The notes under the pieces were generated by a model that ran no database searches, was not told the origin of the DNA, and saw nothing but the letters and a program-made list of their open reading frames with translations. Of a stretch of 64,000 nucleotides of DNA, positions 27,713 through 39,876 are shown piece after piece (position 1 is the stretch's first letter; the number at the start of each line of letters is the position of its first letter). Position numbers and translations under genes: made by a program. Source of the DNA: Archegozetes longisetosus (lineage: Eukaryota > Arthropoda > Arachnida > Sarcoptiformes > Trhypochthoniidae). The stretch is from NCBI GenBank assembly GCA_018873245.2, contig JAEMBT020000001.1, forward strand, positions 7,096,220 through 7,160,219. Reading direction: 5' to 3'.

Positions 27713-27718
27713 TTAATA

Positions 27719-30700
27719 ATGTACCTCAAATTTTCATTAATTCTTTTCTTATTCTATTTAATTACTACTTATTTGATCAGAGCTTCAAGTTCTTGTGGCA
27801 TTTATTGCGATTGCGGACCTCCTGCTAGACCTGTTGGAACCTCGATTACTATAAGGAATACAAGTCCATCGCTACCTAATCAGAAAATCATTTACAAAAA
27901 TGGTTCAAAAGTCAAATACAAATGTTTAGATTCAGCTAATCAACTAATCGGAAGTGAGACTCGAAGCTGCCGGTTCGGTAAATGGTTGGGAAGTACCCCA
28001 AGTTGTGGTAAATGAAGGATCAATTGAAATTGTTGACCTAAATTGACCCTAAATTTTTCTCTAGCTATCAATATTAGGAATAATACACGACTTATTTTTG
28101 TTAGTATTATCATACCGAAACTAAAAGCATTTTTGCCTCGAATAAGTACTGCTCAAGAATTATATGAATCAGGTGTATATTCGGTGCCTTTTGATATGAG
28201 ACCTGATCATTGTATTTATTGGAGAGTCAGTGGTGATCAAGACTGGACTTTTAAGATTAATAGACCTGTTAATATAAATTACGTGAAACTTACTTTATAC
28301 GCAAGTAATTTGTATAGCCTATGGTCTAACGATAGAATTAGTTTTCAGTTAAAGCCCTCTATCTTTAATTGTACACTTGTCAATAGTACTACAAGAAGCA
28401 ATTATCTCACTCTTCAGTTTATGTGTCAATCTCGACGATCACTTCGAGTCAGTACTACTATTGATTTTAAAGTCAGCACATCTTTCAAGACTTTTAGGAT
28501 AGCCTTATGTGATTTACGTCTCTATCAATCGCCTTATGATTGTGGTTTTCCTGATTATACGCTTTCGACTGTCGCTAGAAATGATGCTCAAAACATTTAT
28601 ACTTTTCAGTGCAAAGATGATAACTATTTGATTGAAGGTAAGACTTGATGCAAAATTAAATGTTACTACTTTTGATGATGGCCTCAAGGCTCGACAATTT
28701 TAAGTCGAGAGGGCTCGAGTCCCAAATCTTTCTCAACAGAATAATATATAGAGATATTTGAATGATCTGAAGTGCTTTTAATTTGATTTTTGTGAAAGAA
28801 ATAGAAATATTATTTTCTACCAGCTCTTTCCGGAAAATTTAGAGTCAGTTTGAAACCAAGAATATTCAACAATAAATAGATAATTTGTATATTTATGCTT
28901 TTTGACCCTGAAGTTCGAGATTTGCTGACTTAAAGTAGAGACTCGAGACTTCAGATTAAGATTAGAGGCTGGAAACTCATTAATCGAAAATCTCGAAAGT
29001 ACCCATCTTTATTTATTGTTATTATTATCATATTATTTGAAAACTCCATAGTTTTCAAACTCAATAGAAACTCTTGCATTCAATTGAGCTGTCAATTCAT
29101 CAATAGATTGAAAAGCTTTTGAACTATTTATCTAGAAATTAATTGACGTGAAATGTTCATTTGTTAAAGTAATTACTGATCTAACAGATTAATTACAATA
29201 GATATCACTCAAGTCTCGATATAATCACTTAACACATTTAGAGATGACCTATCTCAAGAAAATAAGTCGACTTATGATGGATTTGATGATAGAGATCTGA
29301 AAATGGTTTTAGTCGCTAGTATTTTAATAAATAATTTATTTTCTATAAAATAAATGGAACATGGTTTTAAACTTTCAAATTTCTCATTGAATTAAGTTCA
29401 TCATGAAAAATTAGCAGGATAGCTATATATTTGAGGAAACTGTTGTAGCAGTAGTTGAAAAAGCATGGTAGGTTATGGATAAATAAAAGCAACTCCAGGT
29501 TTGAGTAGGAAGCCAGATTTTGTATTTATATGTAATTTCGAGAATTCGATACGGAACATTTTTGCTCAAGCTCAATCATCGCATAAATTGCCCATTAATT
29601 GAAAGATACTTTTTCAAACTATTCTAAAACTTTTCAATCAAAATTCAGCTAAAGAGTGATCTAAAATATTAATATATGATAGTACAGTAGTAGTGAATCT
29701 CCGTTTACTGAATTCTCATTATGTGAAAGTAATAGTCTGTAGCCGACACACATCAGCTGATGCTAAATAATCTGTTTATAGTTAAACTGATCTGTAGGGA
29801 ATGTTAATTATTGATCTGTAGTCATTCACTATACCGAAGTATTACTGTATTTAAGTTTATTCACTGCTAAAAATTCATTGACCTTTGAATAAAAAATTGA
29901 ATGAAAAAAAAGTTGATTGGATTGAAAAAAGTGTAAACACATTGAGTGTGGTATTTAAATTGACAATATATAGAGTATTTAGATGATTATATAACAGCTT
30001 AATGACATACTTCTGATTATTAAAATAGACTTGATTATTTCTAATAAATTGTTCAGAGCTTTTCTATTGATTTAATAAACACTGTGTTTATATAGATATC
30101 ATCTATATTGCCACTTCATCTCAATTGTTGATTAACTCAAAAATCAAGCTAAAAGTGTTTACTCAATCAAGTGTAAAGTTTTCAAATTGGTTTTGTAATA
30201 ACAACCTTTCATCAGTCATACCACCCGATATAGTTCGTTAGCTTTAAATTTGTATTTGTTCTAATATTGAATGTAGTCTTAAAGTGTTTTCAGTAAATGC
30301 TAATCATAAGAATCATAATCATAAGAATCATAAGAATCATAAGAATCATAAGAATCATAAGAATCATAAGAATCATAAGAATCATAAGAATCATAAGAAC
30401 AATAGGAATACTGAAAAGATTTGGAGTGAGTCGCAAATGCAAAATAAACGTTTGACGTTAAACGAATGAAAAGCAATCTAATAGGATAGAATCTTATTTG
30501 AGTAGGAACGACATAAGTTTTGTCAAATGGAATACTTTCTCCATTTTCGCAATAATTTGCATGTCAATTGAAATGACATTTATCTCTTGTAAACAAACTA
30601 CTAAATGGTTTTCATAGTATACTATGACGTTAGTGAACTAGGGATATAAAAGGAATAGCTTTAGAATACTCTAGCTACACTTTCTATGGATCTAATTTGA

Positions 30701-31975
30701 AACCATTTCAATCCGATAGCTTATTCCCAATATCTGTCAGTCATAGCTGTAAGCGAAATGGTAGTCAAAATCATATTTAGACTTCAATTTGTTCTCTATA
30801 TCTCTATAAGTGGTTTAGATTAATACGGAAATTTACTTTCAAATTATTGGGATGTTTAATCCTTTTTCAAACATCACTTACTTCTAGTCTCAATTGATGT
30901 TCACTTAAAGATTATAAAAGATTTGATTATATGAAATTATTTTAAATTTAAGTCATTTTTCAACAGGAAGTTCATATATAGAATGCAATTCAAATGGCAA
31001 ATGGTCTAAAAGTACACCAGTTTGTGTGCCTAAACCCCATTGTAAACTCTTTGAGGACCTCAATTTGAACATTAGTGGTAATTTGATAATCAATTATGAA
31101 GAGATCAATATTGCGAAAAATGGTGACCATGTAGTTTCAGATGGAAAGTTAGCTTATTTTTCATGCAATAATAGCAAATCTATCAAGCTTAATGGCATGG
31201 CTCAAGTCGTATGTAGAAGAGGAGAATGGTTTGGGTTGTCTTCACTTCCATTTTGTGCTCTCACTAATGAAACTATTGTTCAGAATAATGGTTAAGATTT
31301 GTATTATTTTTTTAATCTTTAGGTCAACTCATTGTTGAATGCGCTTAAAAGTTTTGATTTGTTGACAATAGTTGTTACAGGTTTGATGAAGAGAAATATA
31401 TTTCGAAATTGAGTGACTGAGTAGAAAATTTGTTTTAGCTAGTTAATCTTTAATCTTTTTCATGCAAGTACTGTAGGCGAATTCAACAATGCACGTAACT
31501 TCATATTTTCAAATATTTATTAAAATCTCAGAGTATTGAGTGTTTTGAATATTTGATGACATTCTAATGGAAAATTTTATTAAATATTGATTTTTTAGTT
31601 CAACTTAAAGTAACAACTGATAAGTTTGCGTTGATAACAATGGGGAGTCTAATAGGAATTTTGAGCATTCCAACAATTTTACTGATCAAGCGTTCAATGC
31701 ATAAAAAGCAGACTGTCTATAACTTGTAATTTTAATAACTTTCACTAAAATTCCGATAAGATTTTCTAAGAATAAGATTATTTTCTTTATTGTATAGCGA
31801 CTTAAACCTGTATGACGACAACGATAACATGGAAACAGAAGATCACTATTACTCTCAAATAGATTATTGGGATATCAAGTCTAAGAGTAAGAGTATTGAG
31901 ATATTGAAATCTCAGGAAGAAATTAAGAATAATAATCATAATGATAACAATAAAAGTAATTTTTATGTTGAGTAA
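27719..31975 (+). CDS. Type I membrane protein with three sushi domains and a lectin-like domain
   Basis: Exons 27719-28007, 28065-28637, 30967-31290, 31599-31725, 31798-31975; introns of phase 1, 1, 1 and 2, the first only 57 bp; 496 residues. Signal peptide at about 1-22 (LILFLFYLITTYLI). Sushi 1 at about 32-96 (CGPP, YKC, SCRFGKWLGSTPSC). Residues 97-263 hold a single large exon-encoded module with CIYWRVSGDQDWTF and IALCDLRLY, which looks like an F5/8-type or fucolectin-like beta-sandwich. Sushi 2 (YDCGFPDYTL, FQC, ECNSNGKWSKSTPVC) spans the second intron; sushi 3 runs from HCKLFEDL to GLSSLPFC. One transmembrane helix at about 405-425 and an acidic, Tyr- and Asn-rich cytoplasmic tail of about 70 residues. 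Probably a cell-surface recognition or adhesion protein; the ligand is unknown. The lectin-like call is the weakest part. Confidence 0.85.
29683..29849. mobile_element. MITE-like element with TA-flanked CAGTA ends
   Basis: Left end TACAGTAGTAGTGAATCTCC, right end inverted TACAGTAATACTTCGGTATA; shares interior and right end with 14729-14918. 167 bp, non-coding. Confidence 0.8.
30302..30398. repeat. 9-bp minisatellite AATCATAAG, about 11 copies
   Basis: Nearly perfect; one copy is shortened to AATCAT. It is open in one frame (an Asn-His-Lys repeat), but it sits in an intron and the open frame has no splice or start context, so it is most likely non-coding. Confidence 0.92.
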
Positions 31976-32230
31976 TTTCCAAACAAATTGTGTTTGTTAT
32001 TTATGATTGAATTTAGATTATGTTTTAGATTAAAATCTCAATTGATAAAAGTTTTATTAAGTCATAAACGCCTTCTAGTTTTCTTAATCTTTCGCAAAAA
32101 TTTATGTTTCCATATAAAAGTGTTTTGAGCTTTGTTCAAATATTCATTTCAGTAATTAGCCTATAAATTACGATTTGTAGAATAATCTTTAATTTCATAT
32201 GATTCTCTCTTATGACAGAATTTTATTTTG

Positions 32231-32236
32231 AATAAA
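32231..32236 (+). terminator. Possible poly(A) signal of the sushi-domain gene
   Basis: AATAAA 256 bases after the stop codon, the first canonical one downstream. Confidence 0.4.
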
Positions 32237-32873
32237 ACAGATATTTATATTCCTTACGATATGAATCGAGTTATACATATCTAACGAGGATTATTTAAAT
32301 GCATCAAACATGAAAATAAGTAAAAGTTAAGCTATCTTAGAATTAGATATCACATAACAATCGACAAATGATTGTATGATTAAGAAAAAAAAGGCGATTC
32401 AAATAAAATAATTATTGGCTACATAACTGATAAAAAGCACGAAAAACAAGAAATCATATCTAAAGTCGTGATAATATTATTATGTTTGACATCAAGCTAT
32501 CATTTACTCCCACCTGAAAACACGATACGAGAGCGAAAGACAATCAAATAAAACAATCCATAAACCATTTTCTAAATCCCTTTCAACGTCTCAACTCTTC
32601 AAATCAAGTGATCATTTTCTGCAATTATTTTCTTATTGTTTTCTGTGTCCAATTGTATGAAACAAATTGTTAGAAATTGTTTAACAATTTAAAGCTTAGT
32701 TAACATGCATTTCAATTATAGGGTATTTAGAAATATGGTTAACTCTTAAACTAAACTTTCTATCAATCGAATAAACATCTGAATAAGAAAAACATAAATT
32801 AAATGAAAATTTTCTCATTTAGATAAGTCTGACACCAATTCCTAAGATTTATAGTAAATGTGATGCTTTTCAG

Positions 32874-33112
32874 AAAAACAACAAAAGAAAGAGTTCACTT
32901 CTAGTTATCACTCTTTGCTGGATTTTAAGGTTATAAATCAAATAAGTTCTGATCCTTATTCAGCTTTTAAGACTAATATGTTCTTCTTATTTATGTCATC
33001 GAGTAATTACTCTCTAATTTGCTGTTCTATTAAGAAAAAGTTGTCAATTTTGATTTTAAATCTTTTTATTTATTTATTGAAAATTAGATTTAAGGACTGT
33101 TTGTTTTTCTAG
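32874..33112 (+). other. Candidate alternative 3' exon of the sushi-domain gene
   Basis: After an acceptor (GATGCTTTTCAG) an open frame of 79 codons runs to TAG at 33110. A GTAATT donor after AATAAAA near 31957 in the last coding exon would join it in frame, giving a tail reading KKQQKKEFTSSYHSLLDF, of the same hydrophilic, Ser/Tyr-containing type as the tail it would replace. The later part of the frame is hydrophobic and less convincing. Purely a splice-frame argument. Confidence 0.2.
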
Positions 33113-36100
33113 ACTCCATGTTTTGAGTGCCTTAACTGATTGATACATATTTTGTAATATAACTCTATCTGATTGAAGTATTGAGGTATCTAGAATTTCA
33201 CATTTTTATTAAACTTTGCATATTTAGAGTTAGGAAAAGATAACTATTCAATAATTCAAAATAAGCCATATACTCAGCAAGTCAATAAGTCTCTGTATTG
33301 AGAAGATAAAAAATAAAAACCATAGATAAACAACAATTTTTAGTTAGGATACATATTGGAAGTTGAGCGACGGGGTGAGCAGGATCATGATCTAAATGGT
33401 TCCAGACCTGTATTTTAAAATATGTTTAGGTGAGATAATTCCCACAGAAACTGTGATATAACACCTCTTAATGAACATTTCTAGCAAAACATGGTTTCAA
33501 ATATTTAAATCATTTTTAATTGACAGCTTGAAATATAATCTTGATAATAAATTGCAACTAGGTTTTTTCAACCCGAAAACCATTTATGTAGTGCCAATAA
33601 AAAAAGTCTAATTGATTAAACGATACTCGACGATCTGAAAAGCCGAGGTAGTGTCCGAGCCCTCCTTTTGCCCATTGCTAGATATAGCACTGAATTGAAG
33701 AGTAAAATTACACAATTATAAGTATTTTATATGAAAAAATGTGCTGTAGATGAAATAATTTTCAATTCTACAAAAGAGTCAGTTTTTGTACAACTACTTG
33801 ACAGTAATGTTATATTTAAAGTACGTTTTTTATAATTATATTTATATATAACTCACCGAAGCGTAAGTAAAGTAACAATTTATTGACAAAATCTATTGGG
33901 AATATCACCAAAAGTAAAGCTAAATAGAGTTATTTAGATTGAAATATAGATTCGCCAATAGCACCCTTAATGCTTTGATTGTAGGTTCATATAAGTAAAA
34001 TGTATTCGATTTGTCATATATTCATTTATTGTAATAATATCAGCATAAATTCGTTTGAACTTGTGAATACAATCAAATTTGTCACAGTTGTGAGAGATAT
34101 CTCACACTTGAAAAATGAGATAATAATTTTTCCAATCATCACGTTTAGGTTTGTAACATTCTCACAACTAGATTTTTGACATTTCAGCATATATACTCAA
34201 CATTAATTTAACTTAACAATCAAAGCTAGACTCCTTGCTATTTGAACAAATCAAATATTTGACATATCCTTATGTTACATTTCTGTGATTTCTGTGGTTA
34301 ACATTTAAATTAATATTGATTTTATAATTAATATATGCCATAACTAGAAAGTGAACTAGATCTTCAAGTTAAGTACTCTAAAAATAGAAAATAATTCACG
34401 TATCTTGAACAAATTTCAGATTTATTACAATTTGAACTTATTAGGTATTGGATTACTGTTAAACTAGTCAACGAGCAGACAACGAATGCGTCAATAGAAG
34501 TTGAAACATTCAAATCGATTTTTGTGGACTTTTTAGAAATGCTCTTGTGCTCAATATATCATTAGATCTCTCATGTTTGGGATGTTTTATGAAACTTATC
34601 GATCATTGCCATAAAGTATTTCATATTCTTAAGTGCTTTATGAAACTAATTCATTGATAATTATATGCATTTATGCCATAAATTATATAAAACGTTTTTG
34701 TCTTAGTCACATTAAACTAAATACACTCGTGAGTCAAATCTGAGACAGTTTATAAGCTGATTTTATTTGACCGCATGCAATAACGTTTGATTTGAAACTT
34801 AATTGAGATCGTGGTATTCTGCTCATTCTAAGCAAATTAAGTTAATTGGGACTAAAGAGCAAATTAACAGAGATTTCATCCATCTTTTAGATAAAAGTTT
34901 ACTAATTGTTATGTCTGTAATCAAATTTGAATTTTAGTTATAATTAAATAGTTTTAAGTTTGGATTAAGTTTAAGAAACAAATTAGATATCATATGAATT
35001 ATTTTGATTATTTCCTTGTAGAATGTGTGCCAAAAAGCGCTATGAGAGTAAAAAATTTGATTTTTATTCGTAAATTAACTTTACTCTCAAACATCTAATC
35101 TTCATTTTCAATCTTAATTGAAAGTTTAGCTCTAAACATTGCAAGATTTATTGATATTTTCGTACTAATTGATTGTCCGTTCTATATATGTGTCATTGCT
35201 AACAGTATTGATTTCGCAATTTAGTTTAGAAATTAGTTAATTAAGCAAAATTGTCACTTAATAAGGCAACACTTTCCAAATGGTAGTTTCCAAAAAACAA
35301 GAATACAAACAAGAATAATAAGAAAATTTCTAATTTTTATTACCTTATAAATGTTTTAAAGTTAGAGCAAGTTACATAACAAGAAACTCATTTCAAAAGT
35401 AAAGTAGTTTTTAAGCTACTTATCTCTGAACACAAATTGTTTCAATATATTAATGTTTGTGTGTATTCAATAATGAATAACAACTTAATCCGTAATCAAT
35501 AAAAATAAAATTGAGAAAAAGAAGAAATCTGAACTCTTTTAAACTTTCTATAAGTTTATTATATTTGATTATAATTTATTTGAGAAAATCAGCTTTGTAC
35601 TATGTAAGAACCATTTTATTATGGAATAGTAAGCTTAAGTCTCTCGCAAATTGAATAAATCTCAAATACAATCTACGCGAACACTTGTAAGTCTAAAATC
35701 AATTCAGCTATACTTCTTCTAGATAATAAATTCTGACTTTGTTTCCGGAATCAATCAAAGCAAAATAGAGATTATTCGTCAAAATCCGTAAAAGTTCATA
35801 CGGATTCAAATTTTGAACTTCTATTCTAAATGAAGAATTATTTTTTACTGCCTTTGTCTTGGGTAAAAATATTGAAAAAGATTTGCAGTTATCGAAAGTT
35901 AGAGTTAAGAATACAATGAACAAGACCAACAATAGATCAATTTTAAAGAATCACTTTTTGCTCTATTTCTCCCTTTGACATCAACTGTAAAAGTTTTGAC
36001 ATAAAAATGGTTTAATGTTGGTTCAAAGGAATTTTTCGGTCAATCAAATCAATTTCTCGAGGCTTAAGGTCTTCAAGATTTTTATTCAAAATGTGTTCAA

Positions 36101-37658
36101 TGGATTTTGATGAATACTTTCATTTTTCATTCGTATCATGAATCTCTTCCACTAGTTATATGTCATGTCTTTTATTGCTTTAACTTTTTTTCGTGCTTTG
36201 TTTTTGTTTTTGTTTTTTAATTTTTTCATCGATAAAATCCATTTCTGGAGTAATACTTTTACAAATATCACGAATAAGAGATTTAACGCAAACATTAATT
36301 TTAATTACATTTTAATCGAAACAAAAATAGCAGAACCGTTGTTATGAATACAGAAATTTGATGATGATACATCTAATTAATTTTTCAAACTATTTCAATG
36401 AGACTTCCTGAAGAGCAAAATAATGGAGAAGACTTCCTATGAGTAAGTACTTCTCATGATTGTTACGCACTAAAACCTTAGTCTTATTTTATTAAATATC
36501 ATTTTTAATGGTTTATTTTGCTTATCACGAAATCATTTTAATCTTTCGATATCCAAAAATCTATTACTGATTAAATTAGGTTTAATTAAATTAGGTTTAA
36601 CATGAAGTTCAAAAGGGAATCAAGATCATTTTCACGAAATCATCAAATCAACATAGCAATCATTTGCATAAGCTTAATTTCATGTTAGCCTCGATTTGAT
36701 GAACGTTGTCTAAAGTGAAACTGAGAACACTATTGAGAAAATAATTGAACTGAAAAGCGAAGCAATTGAGTGATGAAAACAATTAGCGAAGAGAAAAATA
36801 TTTTCACATGAAAATAAGGTGAACAACTGTCTGAAAGAGAATAGTTGGCGTTGAGTAATCAGAGGTATTTGGGTAATAAATTAGACCACAATTGTTACGA
36901 AACCAATCTTATGGGAAAGAGACTTTTGCGATTTATTTAGTTTTCTCAAATAAAATGCCTGAAAATCAAAACCTTTTTTCACTGCTATTACTACTGAATA
37001 AGTCCTTAATTGCGATCATTGCAATCATTTATTGGGTTATAATTAACTTTTATGTTACGTTTACGCTAAAATTGAAATTTTGACACTAGGACTGCGTGAA
37101 ATGGTGTTATTTTTAAATTGACTTAATTGTAACACATATTACAAAATAATGGGATATGGAAATTATTTCTGTCAACATATTTTACGGAAGTTAATAATAA
37201 AATATTTATTGTTATCGCATTTCTAAAAAGCTTTTTATGTCAAAAGGCTTTTAATTCCAATATCAACACAAAAAGCAAAAATACTAGACATGACTTCAAT
37301 TCTATCAATGATTGAAAGCCTTTTTATTTCTTCATCATTTGGGAGTTTCTTTTAAAATCTTCATTGAAAAAGATTCTTATCTTTAGTATCGATGAATATT
37401 AAGTGGTTTTCACAAAATTGGTATTTCTTTCAAAGTAATTGTAACTCAACAGGAATTTGTGACCTCCAATGAGATCTTAAACCATAGAGCACTCACTTGT
37501 GAAATAATGCCGTTGATAATCCTATCTGAAATGCCATTGCATGAAATAACATACAATTCTCTTATCTCAGACTATCATTTAATTTATGGTGATACCAACG
37601 AAATTGAGTTGAACTTTAAATATTGTTTTTACTATATAGCTTAAGGTTGATTTTGACT

Positions 37659-37728
37659 AAATGAACATGAAAGCTAGATGAACGTGAAAGCTAAATAAAC
37701 GTGAAAGCTAAATGAATATGAAAGCGTA
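37659..37728. repeat. 18-bp tandem repeat, four copies
   Basis: Unit AAATGAACGTGAAAGCTA with single-base changes. Confidence 0.9.
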
Positions 37729-38566
37729 AGATTTGTTTTCTTACGAAGATTTGATAGAAAGAGAAACGAGTATTATATTTTAGATGAAAAGTGTATTTGT
37801 CAAGGACTTTGTTGATTGTATAAGAAGAAAAAGAAATTCTCTATTCAATAGATTATTAATGTATGCAGTATTCTTTTCTTTTCTTTCAGTTTTTAGTCAC
37901 AGTACTCAACACAATTTGAATCGAAAAATTCATTTAACAATTCAACAAAGGGTTCAACGAGTGAACAGTTAGAAATTTCTTAAGCTTTCAGAGCAAACAC
38001 TTATTCAAATATTTAAGAGTTCATTGTTTAAGAAGGGACTCGAAATCTAGACTTCACGAGAGTTTTCATTTTCACTGGTTACTCATAAATGATTCAAATT
38101 TTACAAAACTATACATATAGAATGTATAGAAATATAAAAGAGCAGAAAAAATAATAAAAACAGAAAAAAAATAATAAAAACAGAAAAGCATTCACGAAAT
38201 ACTAGCAATTAATTGAATTATTATGCATCAAAGAGCTGTTGGTTTTGCTTTAAGCCAGTAAAACATATTGAAATTCATATGTCACTAGCAAAACATGATT
38301 TGTAAAATTCAAATCACAAACGATTTCCTAAAGTCTAAGTTAAAAAACGTTGGTTTTATTTATCTATTCATTTTTGTTTAAACACAACACTTTTATTTCT
38401 GTCGACTATAAAACACGAACATCAGACCCGTAATAAACAACTCATAAGAATCGGTCACCTAATTGTTTAAATATTGCATTTTAATGATAGCTTCTTAAGA
38501 GAAATTTTTATAGTTGAAGAAAAAAGTTCATCGGCTTTCATGAGACTCTTACCCACAATTGGAAGC

Positions 38567-38652
38567 TACGACTGTAACCAAGCCTCGTGTTCCACATCAA
38601 AGACTATATTACTGTTACAATACGCTCAAACCTTGTTATGACGAGGTTTTAC
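38567..38652. repeat. Possible degenerate inverted-repeat element
   Basis: GACTGTAACCAAGCCTCGTG at the left and, inverted, GACAGTAAAACCTCGTCATA at the right. The right end strongly resembles the CAGTCAAACCTCGTTATA terminus at 42554-42687; the left end is poor. Probably a decayed or solo copy. Confidence 0.35.
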
Positions 38653-39290
38653 TGTCATTCCTACAGGCTATTAATGGGAGGAATATTTATCAAGCAAAAG
38701 TTTTATTATGAAAAACTTTGTGTATAGCATTCTTGAAAAGTTTTCAAAACGTTCACAAGAAATCGAAATATTTGAATGTACTAAAAACTGTTTTCTTGAG
38801 AAAGTGTTATTTCCGAAAAGTTTTCTCAACTTGAATATAATCTGAAAACTTGAATATAAGCAGAAAACTTGAATACACTTAGACGTTTGAAAAAGTTATC
38901 ATAAGTTGACGTGTGAGATAATAATAACAATGTATTTTTGAATCTCTATTATACTGAATAACAAAAAGAAGTCAATCTTTTATCTCATGATACGAAACAG
39001 TAATCTATTAAAGAAATAAATAACAATAACCACTCTATTCATAAGACGTGTTATTAAAATATATCCAACATTGAAAAAACGTTCGCTATATAAAGTAACA
39101 ATCATATCAAAGTGAAGTATACTAAATATAATTTAAATGATTGCATATAAAAAACTTTCTAAAGTTGTTTTCAGTTACTCCTCACGCCCTATATTATAGT
39201 CGACTTATTAGCACTACAGCTAAACGACAATAACTCCTATCGATAGATCGGTAACTATTCCCTCCTTTAAGAGAAAAAGGTGACAAATGG

Positions 39291-39383
39291 AGAGTTAAAG
39301 TAAGCTAAAAGTGAGCTAAAAGTGAGCTAAAAGTGAGCTAAAAGTAAGCTAAAAGTAAGCTAAAAGTACGCTTAAAGTGCGCG
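39291..39383. repeat. 11-bp tandem repeat, about eight copies
   Basis: Unit TGAGCTAAAAG, changing to TAAGCTAAAAG and TACGCTTAAAG toward the 3' end. About 500 bases upstream of the deacetylase start. Confidence 0.92.
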
Positions 39384-39876
39384 ACATGAAAAGCAGTTTC
39401 TAGCATTTGATGCTCTCCTTCTGAACTGACAGTCTCCGATCTCTTAAGTGGTACACCATTTGGCACACGCAGCCAGAAAGAACTTGTTGTTTAAAAGAGA
39501 AAAACATTTTGCCATCACGAACTTGTTCTCATTCTTCAATCTTACGATGAAAGTGAATGTAAAGGATATTTAAAATATATATTTGTTTCAAATAGTCATT
39601 AGTGGGAGGAAGAGAAGAGTTCGAGAATAAATACACAGTTTTGGCCCACTTCGAGATCACAAGTGATTCAAACTTTTCTTAAGTGATTCAAACTTTTCTC
39701 TACTCCTCTCTTAACTGAAAACTGTTTTTTGAAATGATTTTCAACTGCTCATCGCTTGATATGAAGAAGTGTTAACTGATTTTTGTAGCCATCTATTAAA
39801 TGGATATTTGTTTGTGTTTTCACGTAATGTTTCTGTGATTGTAAATTAGGATTTTCTCAATTGATTGTGCCTTAAA

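Larger units (their letters stand above)
22569..27718. other. 5.1-kb intergenic region between LRR and sushi genes
   Basis: No supported gene. Holds a long imperfect hairpin element (23512-23745), a (GA)n microsatellite (26895-26947) and a 22-bp tandem repeat next to the sushi gene start. The 64-codon open frame at 25401-25595 has no recognisable features. Confidence 0.75.
28638..30966 (+). other. 2.3-kb intron of the sushi-domain gene
   Basis: Donor GTAAGA, acceptor CAACAG, phase 1, splitting sushi domain 2. Contains a MITE (29683-29849), a 9-bp minisatellite (30302-30398) and a possible tRNA-like relic near 28675-28732. Confidence 0.8.
31976..39876. other. 7.9-kb region without a confident gene
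   Basis: The largest gene-free stretch outside introns. It contains the candidate alternative exon at 32874-33112, a GC-richer patch of unclear nature at 33350-33680, several short tandem repeats (37659-37728, 39291-39383, 38146-38195, 38835-38880) and a possible degenerate inverted-repeat element near 38567-38652. Open frames at 36165-36347, 36892-37083, 37459-37644 and 37784-37972 have no recognisable content. The 5' UTR and promoter of the deacetylase must lie at its end but show no clear TATA box. Confidence 0.6.

Noticed and set aside
28675..28732. tRNA-like stretch with TGGCCTCAAGGC, a CTCGAC/GTCGAG hairpin and GGCTCGAGTCC (B-box-like)
   Set aside because: The flanks do not pair as an acceptor stem and the T arm is poor. 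It may be a tRNA-derived SINE relic, but I cannot show a functional tRNA.
33350..33680. GC-richer patch with words such as GACGGGGTGAGCAGG and GCCGAGGTAGTGTCCGAGCC
   Set aside because: I looked for inverted ends, an open frame or tRNA/SINE boxes and found none convincing; probably an old repeat fragment that I cannot classify.
35708..35932. Minus-strand open frame of 74 codons beginning LLLVLFIVFLTLTF, looking like a signal peptide
   Set aside because: There is no ATG in frame, no clear acceptor directly upstream, and the remainder matches nothing I know. The hydrophobic start is easily produced by AT-rich sequence.
37784..37972. Plus-strand ATG open frame of 62 codons with a hydrophobic stretch
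   Set aside because: Short, no homology recognised, surrounded by tandem repeats; such frames are expected by chance at this base composition.
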